Below are positions 28,969 to 38,061 of a stretch of DNA of 64,000 bases, one piece after another. Positions within the stretch are counted from its first letter, which is position 1; every line of letters starts with the position of its first letter. The position numbers and the translations under genes were made by a program. The stretch is from Streptomyces sp. 71268. Lineage in GTDB: Bacteria > Actinomycetota > Actinomycetes > Streptomycetales > Streptomycetaceae. The notes under the pieces were generated by a model, which worked only from the letters and a program-made list of their open reading frames with translations, did no database searches and had not been told where the DNA came from. Location: positions 711,501-775,500 of the forward strand of contig NZ_CP114200.1 in assembly GCF_029392895.1 (NCBI RefSeq). The letters are read 5' to 3'.

Positions 28969-29850
28969 ATGCCTGCCTCGGAGGTGGAGGGCAGCCGCCT
29001 GATGCCCGTGCACCACATGCGACCTGGAGACCATGCCTTCGTGAGTTACGGAGACGGCGAGTCCCGTTCGCAGATCATGGCGACCTACGCCTGGCTCGGT
29101 GTCGCGCGCGGCGAGAAGGTGACGGTCTACGCCGACCCCCGCCTCGACGAGCGGGAGATGCGGCACGCGGTGCACGCCCGTGGCCCGTCCATGGCCCCCG
29201 CGCTCGGCCGCGGCCAGGTGGAGTTCAGCACGATGCGGGCGCTGCTCAGCCCGGACCGCGAGTTCACCGTCCGGCGCCAGCAGTCGCGACTGGCCGAGGA
29301 GACCGAGCGCGCCCTCCACCAGGGGTACACCGGCTTCCGCGCCTTCATCGACATGGCCTGGGTGGCCGACCTGAACGCCGACGTCGCGGTGGTCGTCCAC
29401 CGCGAGACCCACGCCGACCACCTGTTCGCCGACGGCCACTACAGCGAGATCTGCGCCTACGACCGGCGCTGGTTCGCCCGGGACGTGCTCGACCGGATGG
29501 CCGAGGCCCACCCCTGCCGGCTGCTCGACCGGCTCGGGCTGCTCAGCATCACCACGGCCGACGACACGCTGCTGGTGGTCGGCGAGGCCGACGTCAGCGG
29601 GCGGGCGCGCTTCACCGGAGGCGTGCGGGCCGCGCTCGCGCGCACCGACCGGTCGGCCCTGCTCACGGTCGACCTGTCGCGACTGCACTTCCTGTCGCTG
29701 GGGTGCGCGACCGACCTGTTGGCGCTCGCGGCCGTGAGCGGCCCGCGGATGTCGGTGGCCTGCACGCCGCTCGTGGCGCGCACGCTGCGCCGGCTCGGCT
29801 CCGATGCCCTCCCCCAGCTCGCGTTGATCGAGGTGAGCCGTCAGTGCTAG
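28969..29850 (+). CDS. MEDS-STAS sensory/anti-anti-sigma protein
   Basis: 293 residues. The N-terminal MEDS domain (about 15-190; GDHAFVSYGDGES, then FRAFIDMAWV) is a sensor type seen in DcmR. A C-terminal STAS domain (about 200-290; LTVDLSRLHFLSLGCATDLL) is of the anti-sigma-antagonist type. A phosphorylatable serine occurs at the expected turn (FLSLG). It overlaps the next gene by 7 bp, giving a sensor plus ATPase pair that should control a sigma factor encoded elsewhere. An inverted repeat, GCTCTC-N3-GAGAGC at 28890-28904, lies in its leader. Confidence 0.85.
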   Translation: MPASEVEGSRLMPVHHMRPGDHAFVSYGDGESRSQIMATYAWLGVARGEKVTVYADPRLDEREMRHAVHARGPSMAPALGRGQVEFSTMRALLSPDREFTVRRQQSRLAEETERALHQGYTGFRAFIDMAWVADLNADVAVVVHRETHADHLFADGHYSEICAYDRRWFARDVLDRMAEAHPCRLLDRLGLLSITTADDTLLVVGEADVSGRARFTGGVRAALARTDRSALLTVDLSRLHFLSLGCATDLLALAAVSGPRMSVACTPLVARTLRRLGSDALPQLALIEVSRQC

Positions 29851-30269
29851 CCGATTTCCGCCGCCCCTCCCACGGCGAGGCGGACGGACGCCTGCTGGAC
29901 CGTCACTTCACCGCGCGCGACCTGCCGTTGCTGCGGGTCCTGGTGGAGGAGCGCGCCGCGTGGGCCGGGCTGCCCGAGGCCCGCCGAGGGGACTTCGTGC
30001 TGGCCGTGGACGAGATCGCCACCAACGCGATCGAGCACGCGGGCGGCCGGGGCCACCTGGTGCTGCGCCGCGTCGACGGCGAACTGGAGTGCACCATCAG
30101 CGACAGCGGCCCCGGCTTCAGCGAGGAGGTCATCCCGGACGTGCTCCCCGGGCTCGACGGGGCGCACAGCGGGCGCGGCCTGTGGCTGACCCGACTCGTC
30201 TCGGACCGGCTCGCGGTCAGGGCGGGGAGCGTCGGCTCCATCGTCACGCTGGCGATGCGCGTGCGCTAG
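29844..30269 (+). CDS. RsbW-like ATP-binding anti-sigma factor
   Basis: 141 residues of the HATPase_c_2 type: N-box DEIATNAIEHAG, G1-like DSGPGFS, and the GRGLWLTRLVSD lid. GTG at 29844 lies inside the end of the MEDS-STAS gene (stop at 29848-29850), with GAGGTGA 7 nt upstream, so it is translationally coupled. It likely binds a sigma factor until released by the partner STAS domain. No sigma factor gene is in view. Confidence 0.88.
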   Translation: MLADFRRPSHGEADGRLLDRHFTARDLPLLRVLVEERAAWAGLPEARRGDFVLAVDEIATNAIEHAGGRGHLVLRRVDGELECTISDSGPGFSEEVIPDVLPGLDGAHSGRGLWLTRLVSDRLAVRAGSVGSIVTLAMRVR

Positions 30270-30567
30270 CCCCGTCGCCGCTCGCGCGGAAACGCGCGCA
30301 CGCCTCGACGTACGCGAGCCGCGCGGAGCCGGCGAACGCACCCGGTCCGAGGGGCGCCGACGGTGGCGCGGGCGGCGCGTGGCGGCGCACCGAGGGCGCG
30401 CTGAAGCAGGGTGCCGCCGAGGGCGAGTCGGCCCGGATCGGGGCATGCCGGGCACCGGCTGCGCACTGGTCAACTCCCCCACACGGCGCACGCTACGGTG
30501 GTCCTTCCGGTACACCACACGGCCGTACCCGGTCGACGCACGCACGAGGTGGGGGCACGACAACACC
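30270..30567. other. Gap without recognised gene
   Basis: About 298 bases between the anti-sigma gene and the beta-helix/AAA gene. Open frames lack ribosome-binding sites and family-like text. It probably contains the promoter for the downstream gene. Confidence 0.5.
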
Positions 30568-33000
30568 ATGGCTCAGGGCTCGGTCCAGGTGACGCACAGC
30601 GGCACGTCGCGGTGGCGGCGGCGCACGGGAGAGTACGCCTCGCTCACGGCGGCCCTGGAGGCCGCGGGGGACGGCGACCTGCTCACCGTGGCCCCGGGCA
30701 CGTACCGGGAGAACGTGGTGCTGACGCGGGCCGTCACGCTGCGCGGCCCAGAGGGGGCGCGGGGCGCGGTGCGGATCGCCCCCACCGAGGGTGTCGCACT
30801 GACGGTGCGCGCATCGGCGGTCGTACGGGACGTGCACATCGAGGGTCAGGACTCCGCGGCCCCGGCCCTGCTGGTCGAGGACGGCTCGCCGGACCTGGCG
30901 GACGTGCGGGTGGCCACGCGCTCGGCGGTGGGCATCGAGGTGCGCGGCACCGCCCGGCCCACGGTGCGCCGCTGCACGGTGGACAACCCGGCGGGGATCG
31001 GTCTGAGCGTCTTGGACGGCGCGGCCGGGATCTTCGAGGAGTGCGAGGTGGTCGCGGCCGGCCAGTCGGGCGTCGCGGTGCGCGGCGGCGCCCATCCGCG
31101 CCTGGAGCGCTGCCGGGTGCACCACGCCAGCGGTGCCGGGCTCTCCGTCACCGGCGAGGGCAGCACGCTGGAGGCCGTGGGCTGCGAGGTGTACGAGATC
31201 AAGGGCTCGGGCGTGCAGGTCTCCGCCCGCGCCACCGCCCTGCTGACGGACTGCCAGGTCCACCGCACCACGGCCGACGGGGTCAACCTCGACACGGACG
31301 CGGTGCTCACGCTGGCCGACTGCGACCTGCACGACGTACCGGAGAACGCGATCGACCTGCGCTCGCGCTCGGTCCTCACGCTGACCCGCTCCACGGTGCG
31401 GCGCTTCGGGCGCAACGGGCTCTCGGTGTGGGACCCGGGCACCCGGGTGGACGCCTACCAGTGCGAGATCCACGACAGTACGGGCGACTACCCCGCGGTG
31501 TGGGTGAGCGACGGGGCGGCCGCGGTGCTGGACGGGTGCCGGGTGCACGACGTGCCGGACGCGCTGTTCGTCCTCGACCGCGGCTCCCGCGTCGACGTCG
31601 TGGACAGCGACCTCTCGCAGGTACGCAACACCGCCGTGTCGGTCAGCGACGGCGCCAGCGCGCAGCTCGACGACTGCCGGATACGCGAGGCGGCGACCGG
31701 TGCCTGGTTCCGCGACCACGGCAGCGGCGGCACCCTGTCCGGCTGCACCATCGACTCCGTCTCGACCGGGGTGATCGTCACCAAGGGCGCCGACCCGGCG
31801 ATCGAGCGCTGCACCGTCACCTCGCCGTCCGAGGCCGGGTTCTACGTCTCGGCCGAGGGCCGGGGCTCCTTCCACAACTGCCGGGTGACCGGCAGCGGCG
31901 GCTACGGCTTCCACGTCATCGACGGCTGCCGCGCCACGCTGACCCGCTGCCGTACGGAGCGCTGCGCGCGCGGCGGGTACGAGTTCGCCGAGCCCGGGCC
32001 CACCAGCGAGGACTGCACCAGCGACGAGAGCGCCACGCACGCCCCACCGCCGCCCACCCCCGGTGGCGGCGCCGGCCCGACCGGCGCGCTCGGGCAGCCC
32101 GCCGTGCAGACGGTCGGACTCCTCGGCGGTGTGCCGAGCCAGTCCGCGGCGGCCCCGCAGACGGCCCCCGTGCCGGCGCCCGAGCCGGTCAGGGCCTCCG
32201 ACGACGTGCTGGGCGAACTCGACACGCTGGTCGGCCTGGAGAGCGTCAAGCGCGAGGTGCGGGCGCTGATCGACATGATCGAGGTGGGGCGGCGGCGCCA
32301 GCAGGCCGGACTCAAGGCCGCCTCCGCGCGCCGGCACCTGGTCTTCACCGGCTCCCCCGGTACGGGCAAGACCACCGTGGCCCGGCTCTACGGGGAGATC
32401 CTGGCCTCGCTCGGGGTGCTGGAGCGCGGGCACCTGGTCGAGGTCTCCCGCGTCGACCTGGTCGGCGAGCACATCGGCTCCACGGCGATCCGTACCCAGG
32501 AGGCGTTCGAGCGGGCTCGCGGCGGGGTGCTGTTCATCGACGAGGCGTACGCCCTCTCGCCCGAGGACTCCGGGCGGGACTTCGGGCGCGAGGCCATCGA
32601 CACGCTGGTGAAGCTGATGGAGGACCACCGGGACGCGGTGGTGGTCATCGTCGCCGGGTACACCGAGGAGATGGCCCGGTTCCTGTCCGTCAACCCCGGC
32701 GTGGCCTCGCGGTTCTCCCGGACCATCAGGTTCGGCGACTACGGGCCCGAGGAGTTGTTGCGCATCGTGGAGCAGCAGTCGCGGGAGCACGAGTACCGGC
32801 TGGCCGAGGGCACGGCCGAGTCGCTGCTCAAGTACTTCACGGCCTTTCCCAAGGACGCGGCGTTCGGCAACGGGCGCACCGCGCGGCAGACGTTCGAGGC
32901 GATGGTCGAGCGGCACGCGGGCCGGGTGGCGCAGCACCCGAACCCGAGCACCGACGAACTCACCCTGCTGTACCCGGAGGACCTGCCGGAGCTGCCGTAG
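30568..33000 (+). CDS. Right-handed beta-helix protein fused to an EccA/CbxX-type AAA+ ATPase
   Basis: 810 residues. Residues about 40-480 contain many 20-25-residue parallel beta-helix repeats of the NosD/pectate-lyase type (patterns such as VRRCTVDNPAGIGLSV and AVLDGCRVHDVPDALFVL). A Pro/Ala-rich linker (about 490-545) follows, then an AAA+ module with Walker A GSPGTGKTT (K601), Walker B VLFIDEAYAL (D658-E659) and an arginine-finger region. The ATPase half resembles CbxX/CfxQ and EccA of type VII secretion. ATG at 30568 follows GAGGTGGGGG at a longish distance. It probably remodels protein complexes, with the beta-helix as substrate-binding part. The convergent membrane-hydrolase gene ends 12 bp away. 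Confidence 0.88.
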   Translation: MAQGSVQVTHSGTSRWRRRTGEYASLTAALEAAGDGDLLTVAPGTYRENVVLTRAVTLRGPEGARGAVRIAPTEGVALTVRASAVVRDVHIEGQDSAAPALLVEDGSPDLADVRVATRSAVGIEVRGTARPTVRRCTVDNPAGIGLSVLDGAAGIFEECEVVAAGQSGVAVRGGAHPRLERCRVHHASGAGLSVTGEGSTLEAVGCEVYEIKGSGVQVSARATALLTDCQVHRTTADGVNLDTDAVLTLADCDLHDVPENAIDLRSRSVLTLTRSTVRRFGRNGLSVWDPGTRVDAYQCEIHDSTGDYPAVWVSDGAAAVLDGCRVHDVPDALFVLDRGSRVDVVDSDLSQVRNTAVSVSDGASAQLDDCRIREAATGAWFRDHGSGGTLSGCTIDSVSTGVIVTKGADPAIERCTVTSPSEAGFYVSAEGRGSFHNCRVTGSGGYGFHVIDGCRATLTRCRTERCARGGYEFAEPGPTSEDCTSDESATHAPPPPTPGGGAGPTGALGQPAVQTVGLLGGVPSQSAAAPQTAPVPAPEPVRASDDVLGELDTLVGLESVKREVRALIDMIEVGRRRQQAGLKAASARRHLVFTGSPGTGKTTVARLYGEILASLGVLERGHLVEVSRVDLVGEHIGSTAIRTQEAFERARGGVLFIDEAYALSPEDSGRDFGREAIDTLVKLMEDHRDAVVVIVAGYTEEMARFLSVNPGVASRFSRTIRFGDYGPEELLRIVEQQSREHEYRLAEGTAESLLKYFTAFPKDAAFGNGRTARQTFEAMVERHAGRVAQHPNPSTDELTLLYPEDLPELP

Positions 33001-33012
33001 CCCCCGGGCGGG

Positions 33013-35613
33013 TCACGGCGCGGGCGCCGCGCCGCGGCCTGCCGCCGGGTCGCCGGTCGCCGCGCCCGGCGCCGCGCGTCCGGCCGCCTTCGTCCTCGGG
33101 CGGGGCACTCCGTCGCCGGCGAGCCGGGCCAGCAGTCCGGCGCGCTCCTGGGCGAACGCCGGGTCGGCCTGGTAGTCGGAGTGGCCGAGGATCGGCGCGG
33201 GCAGCGGGTGTTCGGCGGTGCGGCCGTAGGCCAGCGGGTCCTTGAGCGCGCCCCGGTCGATGGGTGGTCGGCCGTCGCCGGGGCGGGCGTCGCCCAGGCC
33301 GGGGGGCTCGATGGGCCCGCCGATCGGGTCGGTGTACCGCCACAGGTTGCGCCAGCAGTGCAGCTCCCGGTGGAGGGCCGACAACTGTGCGGGCCCGAAG
33401 TACGCGGGGAACCAGCGCCCGTACAGCCGCTCCAGCGGTGATCCGTAGGTGAGCAGGGCGACGCGGCCCCGGGTGCGCCGGTCGAGTTGCCACACCGCCG
33501 CGGCGGCCAGCACGCTGCCCTGCGAATGGCCGGAGATCACCAGGCGGCCACCGGTCGTCGCGGTCCAGGTCTGCATGCGCCAGGTGAGGTCCGGTACGGC
33601 CCGCTCGGCGTAGCAGGGCGGCGCGAACGGGTGCGCGGCGCGCGGCCAGAAGGTGCCGACGTCCCACAGGATGCCCACCGTACGGCGGGCCCCCTGGTCC
33701 CGGTAGGCGCGTCGGCCCGAGGCGAGGAGGACGGCGAAGGCCACGCCCACCAGCCAGGAGCCCATCGCCTGGGCGGCCTGCGCGGCGGCGTCGATGACCG
33801 CTGGCGCGCCGTCGGCGGCCCGCCCCGGCACCTCGCCGGTGCCCCAGGCCCCGGCCACCGCGAGGCAGCCGAGGAGCAGGGTCAGCGCGGCGACGGGGCC
33901 GATGATCCAGGGCACGGAGTCGGTGAGGCCGGCGCGGGCGATGGTGCCCGCGATCTTCCTGGTGCGTACGGTGTCGGGGCGCTCGTCCGGGTAGCCGTCG
34001 GGCACGGTGCGCTCCAGGCCCGTACGCACCCGGTTGACGCGCCATCCGAAGGCCAGGAGCAGCAGCAACAGGATGACCAGCAGCGGGGGGATCACGGCGG
34101 CCTGCCAGGACAGCAGGATCGGCGGCCCGGCGATCGGGCCGTCGCCCATGCCGGGGGTGGCGCCGCCGTCCAGCCAGTCCGCGAAGCGCTGGGCCACGCC
34201 GCCGGTGAGCACGCCGGCGATGGCGCAGGCGAGGACCGCGACGGCGGGGCCGGCGAGCCCGGCGAGCGGTGTGCGCACCCGTGCGGGCGGGATCGGCTCG
34301 TGTCCCTGCCGTGGGTCGAGCCCGCCGGTGTGGCCGTCGCGGGCGGCCGAGCGGTAGAGCGCCACGGCGACCACGGCGAGCGCCAGGATCAGGGCGACCT
34401 GGGTGAGGGCGATGACGCCGAACGCCGGGTCGCCCGGCAGCCGTCCGCTCGACGTCCAGTCCGGACGCGACCACCCCGCGTGCAGCACGGACAGCGCCAG
34501 CAGGACGAGCGAGGTGGCGGGCACCACCTTGTCGGTGACGCGGTCCAGCGTGCGGTCGAGGGTGGTCTCGCTGCGGCCCCTGCGGCACACCGCGTACAGC
34601 ACCGCGAGGCCGCTCGCCTGGATCGCCACGAGCAGCGCCCAGCCGGTGGCGTCGAGCACCGCGGAGCCGCCGGGCGCCCGGTCGTGGCGGGTGGCGGCGG
34701 CCGTCAGGACGGCGGCGACGGTGAGGAAGCCGGCGGCCGTGTGGACGGCGCGCAGCCGGGCCACGAGCCGGCGGCCGTACCAGAAGCCGGGCAGGTGCAG
34801 GGCGGGTCGGTGGGCGGCCGACGGATCGTCCTCGTTGAGCGGGCGCTCGACGGGCGGGGCGGACTCGTACGCGCTCCAGGTGCGCGTGGACAGCAACCAC
34901 AGCAGCGCGATGACGGCCAGTGGGGCCACGGCGGCCAGTGCGATCCGGCGGCCGGGCTGGCTCCACCAGCCGCCGCCGGTCGGCGAGGCGAAGCCCAGCC
35001 AGGACCGGCCGTCGGCGCAGGCGGCCGACCCGGCGCACTGCCAGGCCGTCAGGTCGAGCGCCACCTCGCAGACGGCGGCGACGAACAGGATCGTCAGGGT
35101 GAGCGCGATGAGCCGCACCAGCACGCCGTACAGCCGTACGGTGCGCTCGCGGCGGTCGGCGGCGGGGCGGGACCAGTGCGCGAGGTTGATGACCATGAAC
35201 GGGAGCAGCAGCAGCCACAGCGCGCGGCTGCCGTCGCCCGAGGTCAGGCCGGACCAGCAGTACGCCTCGGGCACCGGGCGGTCGCGGTAGTCGGCGGGAC
35301 GCGCCTCCGCGTCGGCGTCCTCGGTGCAGCGGTAGACGCCCGCGGTCTCGTCGCCGGTGACCCGGTGCACGCGCGGGTCGTCGTCGAGCATCTTGGACGG
35401 GGTGGCGCCGCCGACGCCGTGCACGAGCAGTTCGAGCGCGAGCGCCTCGGAGGGGAGCGCCGCGTCCGGCCCGGGTGCGGCGGCGGGCCCGGCCGGGACG
35501 GGGGGCGGCGCGGCATGGGCCGCGGGAAGTGGCGGCGCCGCGGTGCCGGCCTGAGCCGGCGCGTGCGCACGGGTTGGGTTGGTCTCGTCGTCGGGCCGCT
35601 TCGTTGGCGCCAC
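33013..35613 (-). CDS. Polytopic membrane protein with C-terminal serine-hydrolase (GHSQG) domain
   Basis: 866 residues. A Pro/Ala-rich start is followed by a soluble stretch containing LELLVHGVGG (about 60-70), the beta1-strand and oxyanion-type motif of alpha/beta hydrolases. About ten or more membrane helices spread over residues 120-620. The C-terminal region has VISGHSQGSVLAAAAVWQL with the nucleophile at S697, followed by LLTYGSPLERLYG. The hydrolase fold thus seems to be split by the membrane region. The GTG start has a GGGGGA site. Lipase or esterase activity is inferred. It lies beside the beta-helix/AAA gene (convergent) and a divergent DeoR gene. Confidence 0.75.
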   Translation of the reverse strand: MAPTKRPDDETNPTRAHAPAQAGTAAPPLPAAHAAPPPVPAGPAAAPGPDAALPSEALALELLVHGVGGATPSKMLDDDPRVHRVTGDETAGVYRCTEDADAEARPADYRDRPVPEAYCWSGLTSGDGSRALWLLLLPFMVINLAHWSRPAADRRERTVRLYGVLVRLIALTLTILFVAAVCEVALDLTAWQCAGSAACADGRSWLGFASPTGGGWWSQPGRRIALAAVAPLAVIALLWLLSTRTWSAYESAPPVERPLNEDDPSAAHRPALHLPGFWYGRRLVARLRAVHTAAGFLTVAAVLTAAATRHDRAPGGSAVLDATGWALLVAIQASGLAVLYAVCRRGRSETTLDRTLDRVTDKVVPATSLVLLALSVLHAGWSRPDWTSSGRLPGDPAFGVIALTQVALILALAVVAVALYRSAARDGHTGGLDPRQGHEPIPPARVRTPLAGLAGPAVAVLACAIAGVLTGGVAQRFADWLDGGATPGMGDGPIAGPPILLSWQAAVIPPLLVILLLLLLAFGWRVNRVRTGLERTVPDGYPDERPDTVRTRKIAGTIARAGLTDSVPWIIGPVAALTLLLGCLAVAGAWGTGEVPGRAADGAPAVIDAAAQAAQAMGSWLVGVAFAVLLASGRRAYRDQGARRTVGILWDVGTFWPRAAHPFAPPCYAERAVPDLTWRMQTWTATTGGRLVISGHSQGSVLAAAAVWQLDRRTRGRVALLTYGSPLERLYGRWFPAYFGPAQLSALHRELHCWRNLWRYTDPIGGPIEPPGLGDARPGDGRPPIDRGALKDPLAYGRTAEHPLPAPILGHSDYQADPAFAQERAGLLARLAGDGVPRPRTKAAGRAAPGAATGDPAAGRGAAPAP

Positions 35614-35813
35614 CGTGTCCCCCGATCCGGTGTTGGTGCGGGAATAGCCGCGCTCGATGGGACGCCGCGGCGGGCGGCGGCGGTTGCGGTACGGAGCCGC
35701 TGACCGGGCCCGCGGGTAGTCCCGCTGAGGCGATTGTGCCCGCTCCGGGGGTCGCGTACCCGCGTGCGAAGATGTGCGCGGACATCGGCGGCTGGGCGGA
35801 AGGGACGGGCGGG

Positions 35814-36653
35814 GTGAGCGAGAATCAGAACCTCCTCGCGGAGCAGCGACGTGCCCTGATTCTCGATGAGGTCAGGCGGCACGGCGGGGCGCGGGTCAAC
35901 GAACTCACGCGCAAGCTCAAGGTGTCGGACATGACGGTGCGCCGCGACCTGGACGCGCTGGCGCGGCTCGGGGTGGTGGAGAAGGTGCACGGCGGGGCCG
36001 TGCCGATCGCCGAGGCCAGCACGCACGAGCCGGGGTTCGAGGCGAAGTCCGGGATGGAGCTCAGCGCGAAGGAGGACATCGCGCGCGCGGCGGCTCCGCT
36101 CGCGGTGCCGGGCTCGGCCATCGCGCTCTCCGGTGGCACGACGACCCACGCGCTGGCGCAGCACCTGGTGGACGTGCCGGGGCTGACGGTGGTGACCAAC
36201 TCCATGCGGATCGCGGACGTGTTCCACAGCGCGCGGCGGGCGGCCGACGCCGCGTCGGAGGGGGCCGGCGGCCGGGAGCGGTCCTTCGGCGCGGCGACCG
36301 TGGTGCTCACGGGTGGGGTGCGCACGCCGTCGGACGCGCTGGTCGGCCCGGTGGCGGACGCGGCGATCCGCTCGCTCCACTTCGACGTGCTCTTTCTCGG
36401 GGTGCACGGCGTGTCGGCCGAGGCCGGGCTGTCGACGCCGAACCTGGCCGAGGCCGAGACCAACCGCCACTTCCTGCGGTCCGCGCGCCGGGTGGTCGTG
36501 GTGGCCGACCACACCAAGTGGGGCAAGGTGGGCCTGAGTTCGTTCGCCGCGCTGAGCGAGGTGGACGTGCTCGTCACCGACGCGGGGCTGCCGCGCGCGG
36601 CGCGCGAGGAGATGGCGGAGCACCTGCGCGAACTGGTGCTGGCCGGCGCGTAG
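35814..36653 (+). CDS. DeoR-family transcriptional repressor
   Basis: 279 residues. The N-terminal DeoR helix-turn-helix (VNELTRKLKVSDMTVRRDLDALARLGVV, about 25-55) precedes a DeoRC sugar-phosphate sensor with LSGGTTTHALAQHL and LGVHGVSAEAGLSTPN. GTG at 35814 has GGAAGGGA about 8 nt upstream. An ATG at 35772 would add 14 residues but has a weak site. It is divergent from the membrane hydrolase. The carbohydrate it senses cannot be read. Confidence 0.9.
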   Translation: MSENQNLLAEQRRALILDEVRRHGGARVNELTRKLKVSDMTVRRDLDALARLGVVEKVHGGAVPIAEASTHEPGFEAKSGMELSAKEDIARAAAPLAVPGSAIALSGGTTTHALAQHLVDVPGLTVVTNSMRIADVFHSARRAADAASEGAGGRERSFGAATVVLTGGVRTPSDALVGPVADAAIRSLHFDVLFLGVHGVSAEAGLSTPNLAEAETNRHFLRSARRVVVVADHTKWGKVGLSSFAALSEVDVLVTDAGLPRAAREEMAEHLRELVLAGA

Positions 36654-36659
36654 GAGCCC

Positions 36660-36708
36660 CACCGGCCGGCGTCCCCATTGGCGCGCGCCTCCACCGGCCG
36701 GCGTCCCC
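36660..36708. repeat. Short direct repeat, two 17-bp copies
   Basis: CACCGGCCGGCGTCCCC occurs at 36660-36676 and again at 36692-36708, 32 bp apart, just after the DeoR gene. It is within the 161-base convergent gap. Meaning unknown; possibly a duplication scar. Confidence 0.6.
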
Positions 36709-36814
36709 GGCGCGCACGGCGCACGCGGCTCAGGCGACCTGTGGGGGTATACGGGTCACGGCCCGGCCGCGTGACGCGCGGTCGCGGTGGAAGGGGCTCG
36801 GTCGGGGTGGTGGT

Positions 36815-37375
36815 TCAGCGGCTGGCGGCCTCGGCGGGGTGACGCTCCAGCGGCGGTCTGGGGTAGGCGCCCAGCGTCGCCGCCGCGGTCGGCCGATCAC
36901 CCTCCGGGCCGGTGCTGGGCGGGCCCAGCGGCACGGCCGCCCGTTGGGCCGAGCGCCGCGTCGGGCGCGGGTCGGCCTGGGCGGCGGGCAGCGTGAACCA
37001 CACGGTCTTGCCGCCGCCGTCGGCGGTGCCGCGCACGCCCCAGCTCTGGCTGAGCGCGGCGATCAGGGCGAGGCCGCGCCCGTGTGTGCCCAGTGGGTCG
37101 AGGGTGGGCGCCGCGGGCTCGCGCGTGTCGCGGTCGCGGACGGAGACGGTGAGCCCGTCGAGCGCCCACTCCAGGTCCACGGTGCAGCGCTTGTCGGGTT
37201 CGGCGTGCAGGTAGACGTTGGTCAACAGCTCGGAGACGCCGAGGACCGCCGACTCGATGAGCGCTTCCAAGTGCCAGTGGCGCAACTGCGCCGATACGAT
37301 CCTGCGGACCTGGCCGATCCGCTCCGGGAGAGCCTGGAGCTCCACGGTGCAATGCCTGCTCGGGCTGCTGATCAC
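36815..37375 (-). CDS. RsbW-like ATP-binding regulatory protein
   Basis: 186 residues. The HATPase_c_2 domain (about 1-130) has the N-box SELLTNVYLHAE and the G-box GTHGRGLALI. A disordered Pro/Arg-rich tail of about 50 residues follows. The GTG start at 37375 has GGGAG about 9 nt upstream. Streptomyces encode many such kinases, acting as anti-sigma factors or in undefined signalling. No STAS partner adjoins it. Confidence 0.88.
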   Translation of the reverse strand: MISSPSRHCTVELQALPERIGQVRRIVSAQLRHWHLEALIESAVLGVSELLTNVYLHAEPDKRCTVDLEWALDGLTVSVRDRDTREPAAPTLDPLGTHGRGLALIAALSQSWGVRGTADGGGKTVWFTLPAAQADPRPTRRSAQRAAVPLGPPSTGPEGDRPTAAATLGAYPRPPLERHPAEAASR

Positions 37376-37555
37376 GGCCGCAACTCCCTGGAAAAGTAGG
37401 GCTAGCCTGCATCAGGTGTGAGCGGGAGTGGGGCGCGCGGGACTACCCTCCGCGCCCGACCAGCGCGCTGGCTCGCAGCGTAACCACTGGTGAACTCTCG
37501 GTGACACCGATGCGCGTCCAGCGTCCCGCCATCGGCGCGACCGCGCAACTCGCGA

Positions 37556-37882
37556 TCAGCTCGTGCGGGGCTCGCCCTGCGCCGAGCGGATCACGTCCAG
37601 GAAGCGCCGCGCGGCGGCCGGACCGTCCGTGGCCCCCGACTCGCGCTGACCGAGCGTCAGCACGTACCGGGTCCCGTTGACGATGGCGCGCGCCTGGTCG
37701 CGGGCGGCGAACCAGGGCTTGCCCGCCTGCACCGAGCGCAGCGGAGCGCTGTCGATCTCGCTGCCGTAGCTGGTCAACAGCTTCAGTCTGCCGTCCTTGA
37801 TCAGCACCTGTCCGGCGCGGGTCACCGAGCGCAGCGAGCGCTCGATCCGTACCCCGGTCGCGTTGAACTCGGTATCCGCCAC
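37556..37882 (-). CDS. Conserved hypothetical protein, small
   Basis: 108 residues with regular beta-strand alternation ([41 protein letters not shown]). The GTG start has a strong GGGAGG about 8 nt upstream and gene-like composition, so it is very likely real. The pattern suggests a PH-like or small barrel fold. Function unknown; it is divergent from the Cds1-like gene. Confidence 0.75.
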   Translation of the reverse strand: MADTEFNATGVRIERSLRSVTRAGQVLIKDGRLKLLTSYGSEIDSAPLRSVQAGKPWFAARDQARAIVNGTRYVLTLGQRESGATDGPAAARRFLDVIRSAQGEPRTS

Positions 37883-38061
37883 GATTCACGCCTCCCCATC
37901 GCCCGGGCGCCCGCGCCCGCCGGCCATCCGCTCATCGGCATCGCCGTCACCCTACGTCCAAGGGGCAGTTTGCCTGCCGTACGAGCCGGGCACCAGAGCC
38001 GCTTTATGATCGAAATCGGGTCAGGTCCACCACCGGTCCCGGGAACAGCACGAGGAGTGGC

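Noticed and set aside
30411-33245. 944-codon rightward frame overlapping the beta-helix/AAA gene
   Set aside because: Arg/Gly-rich sequence in a different frame from the clear Walker motifs.
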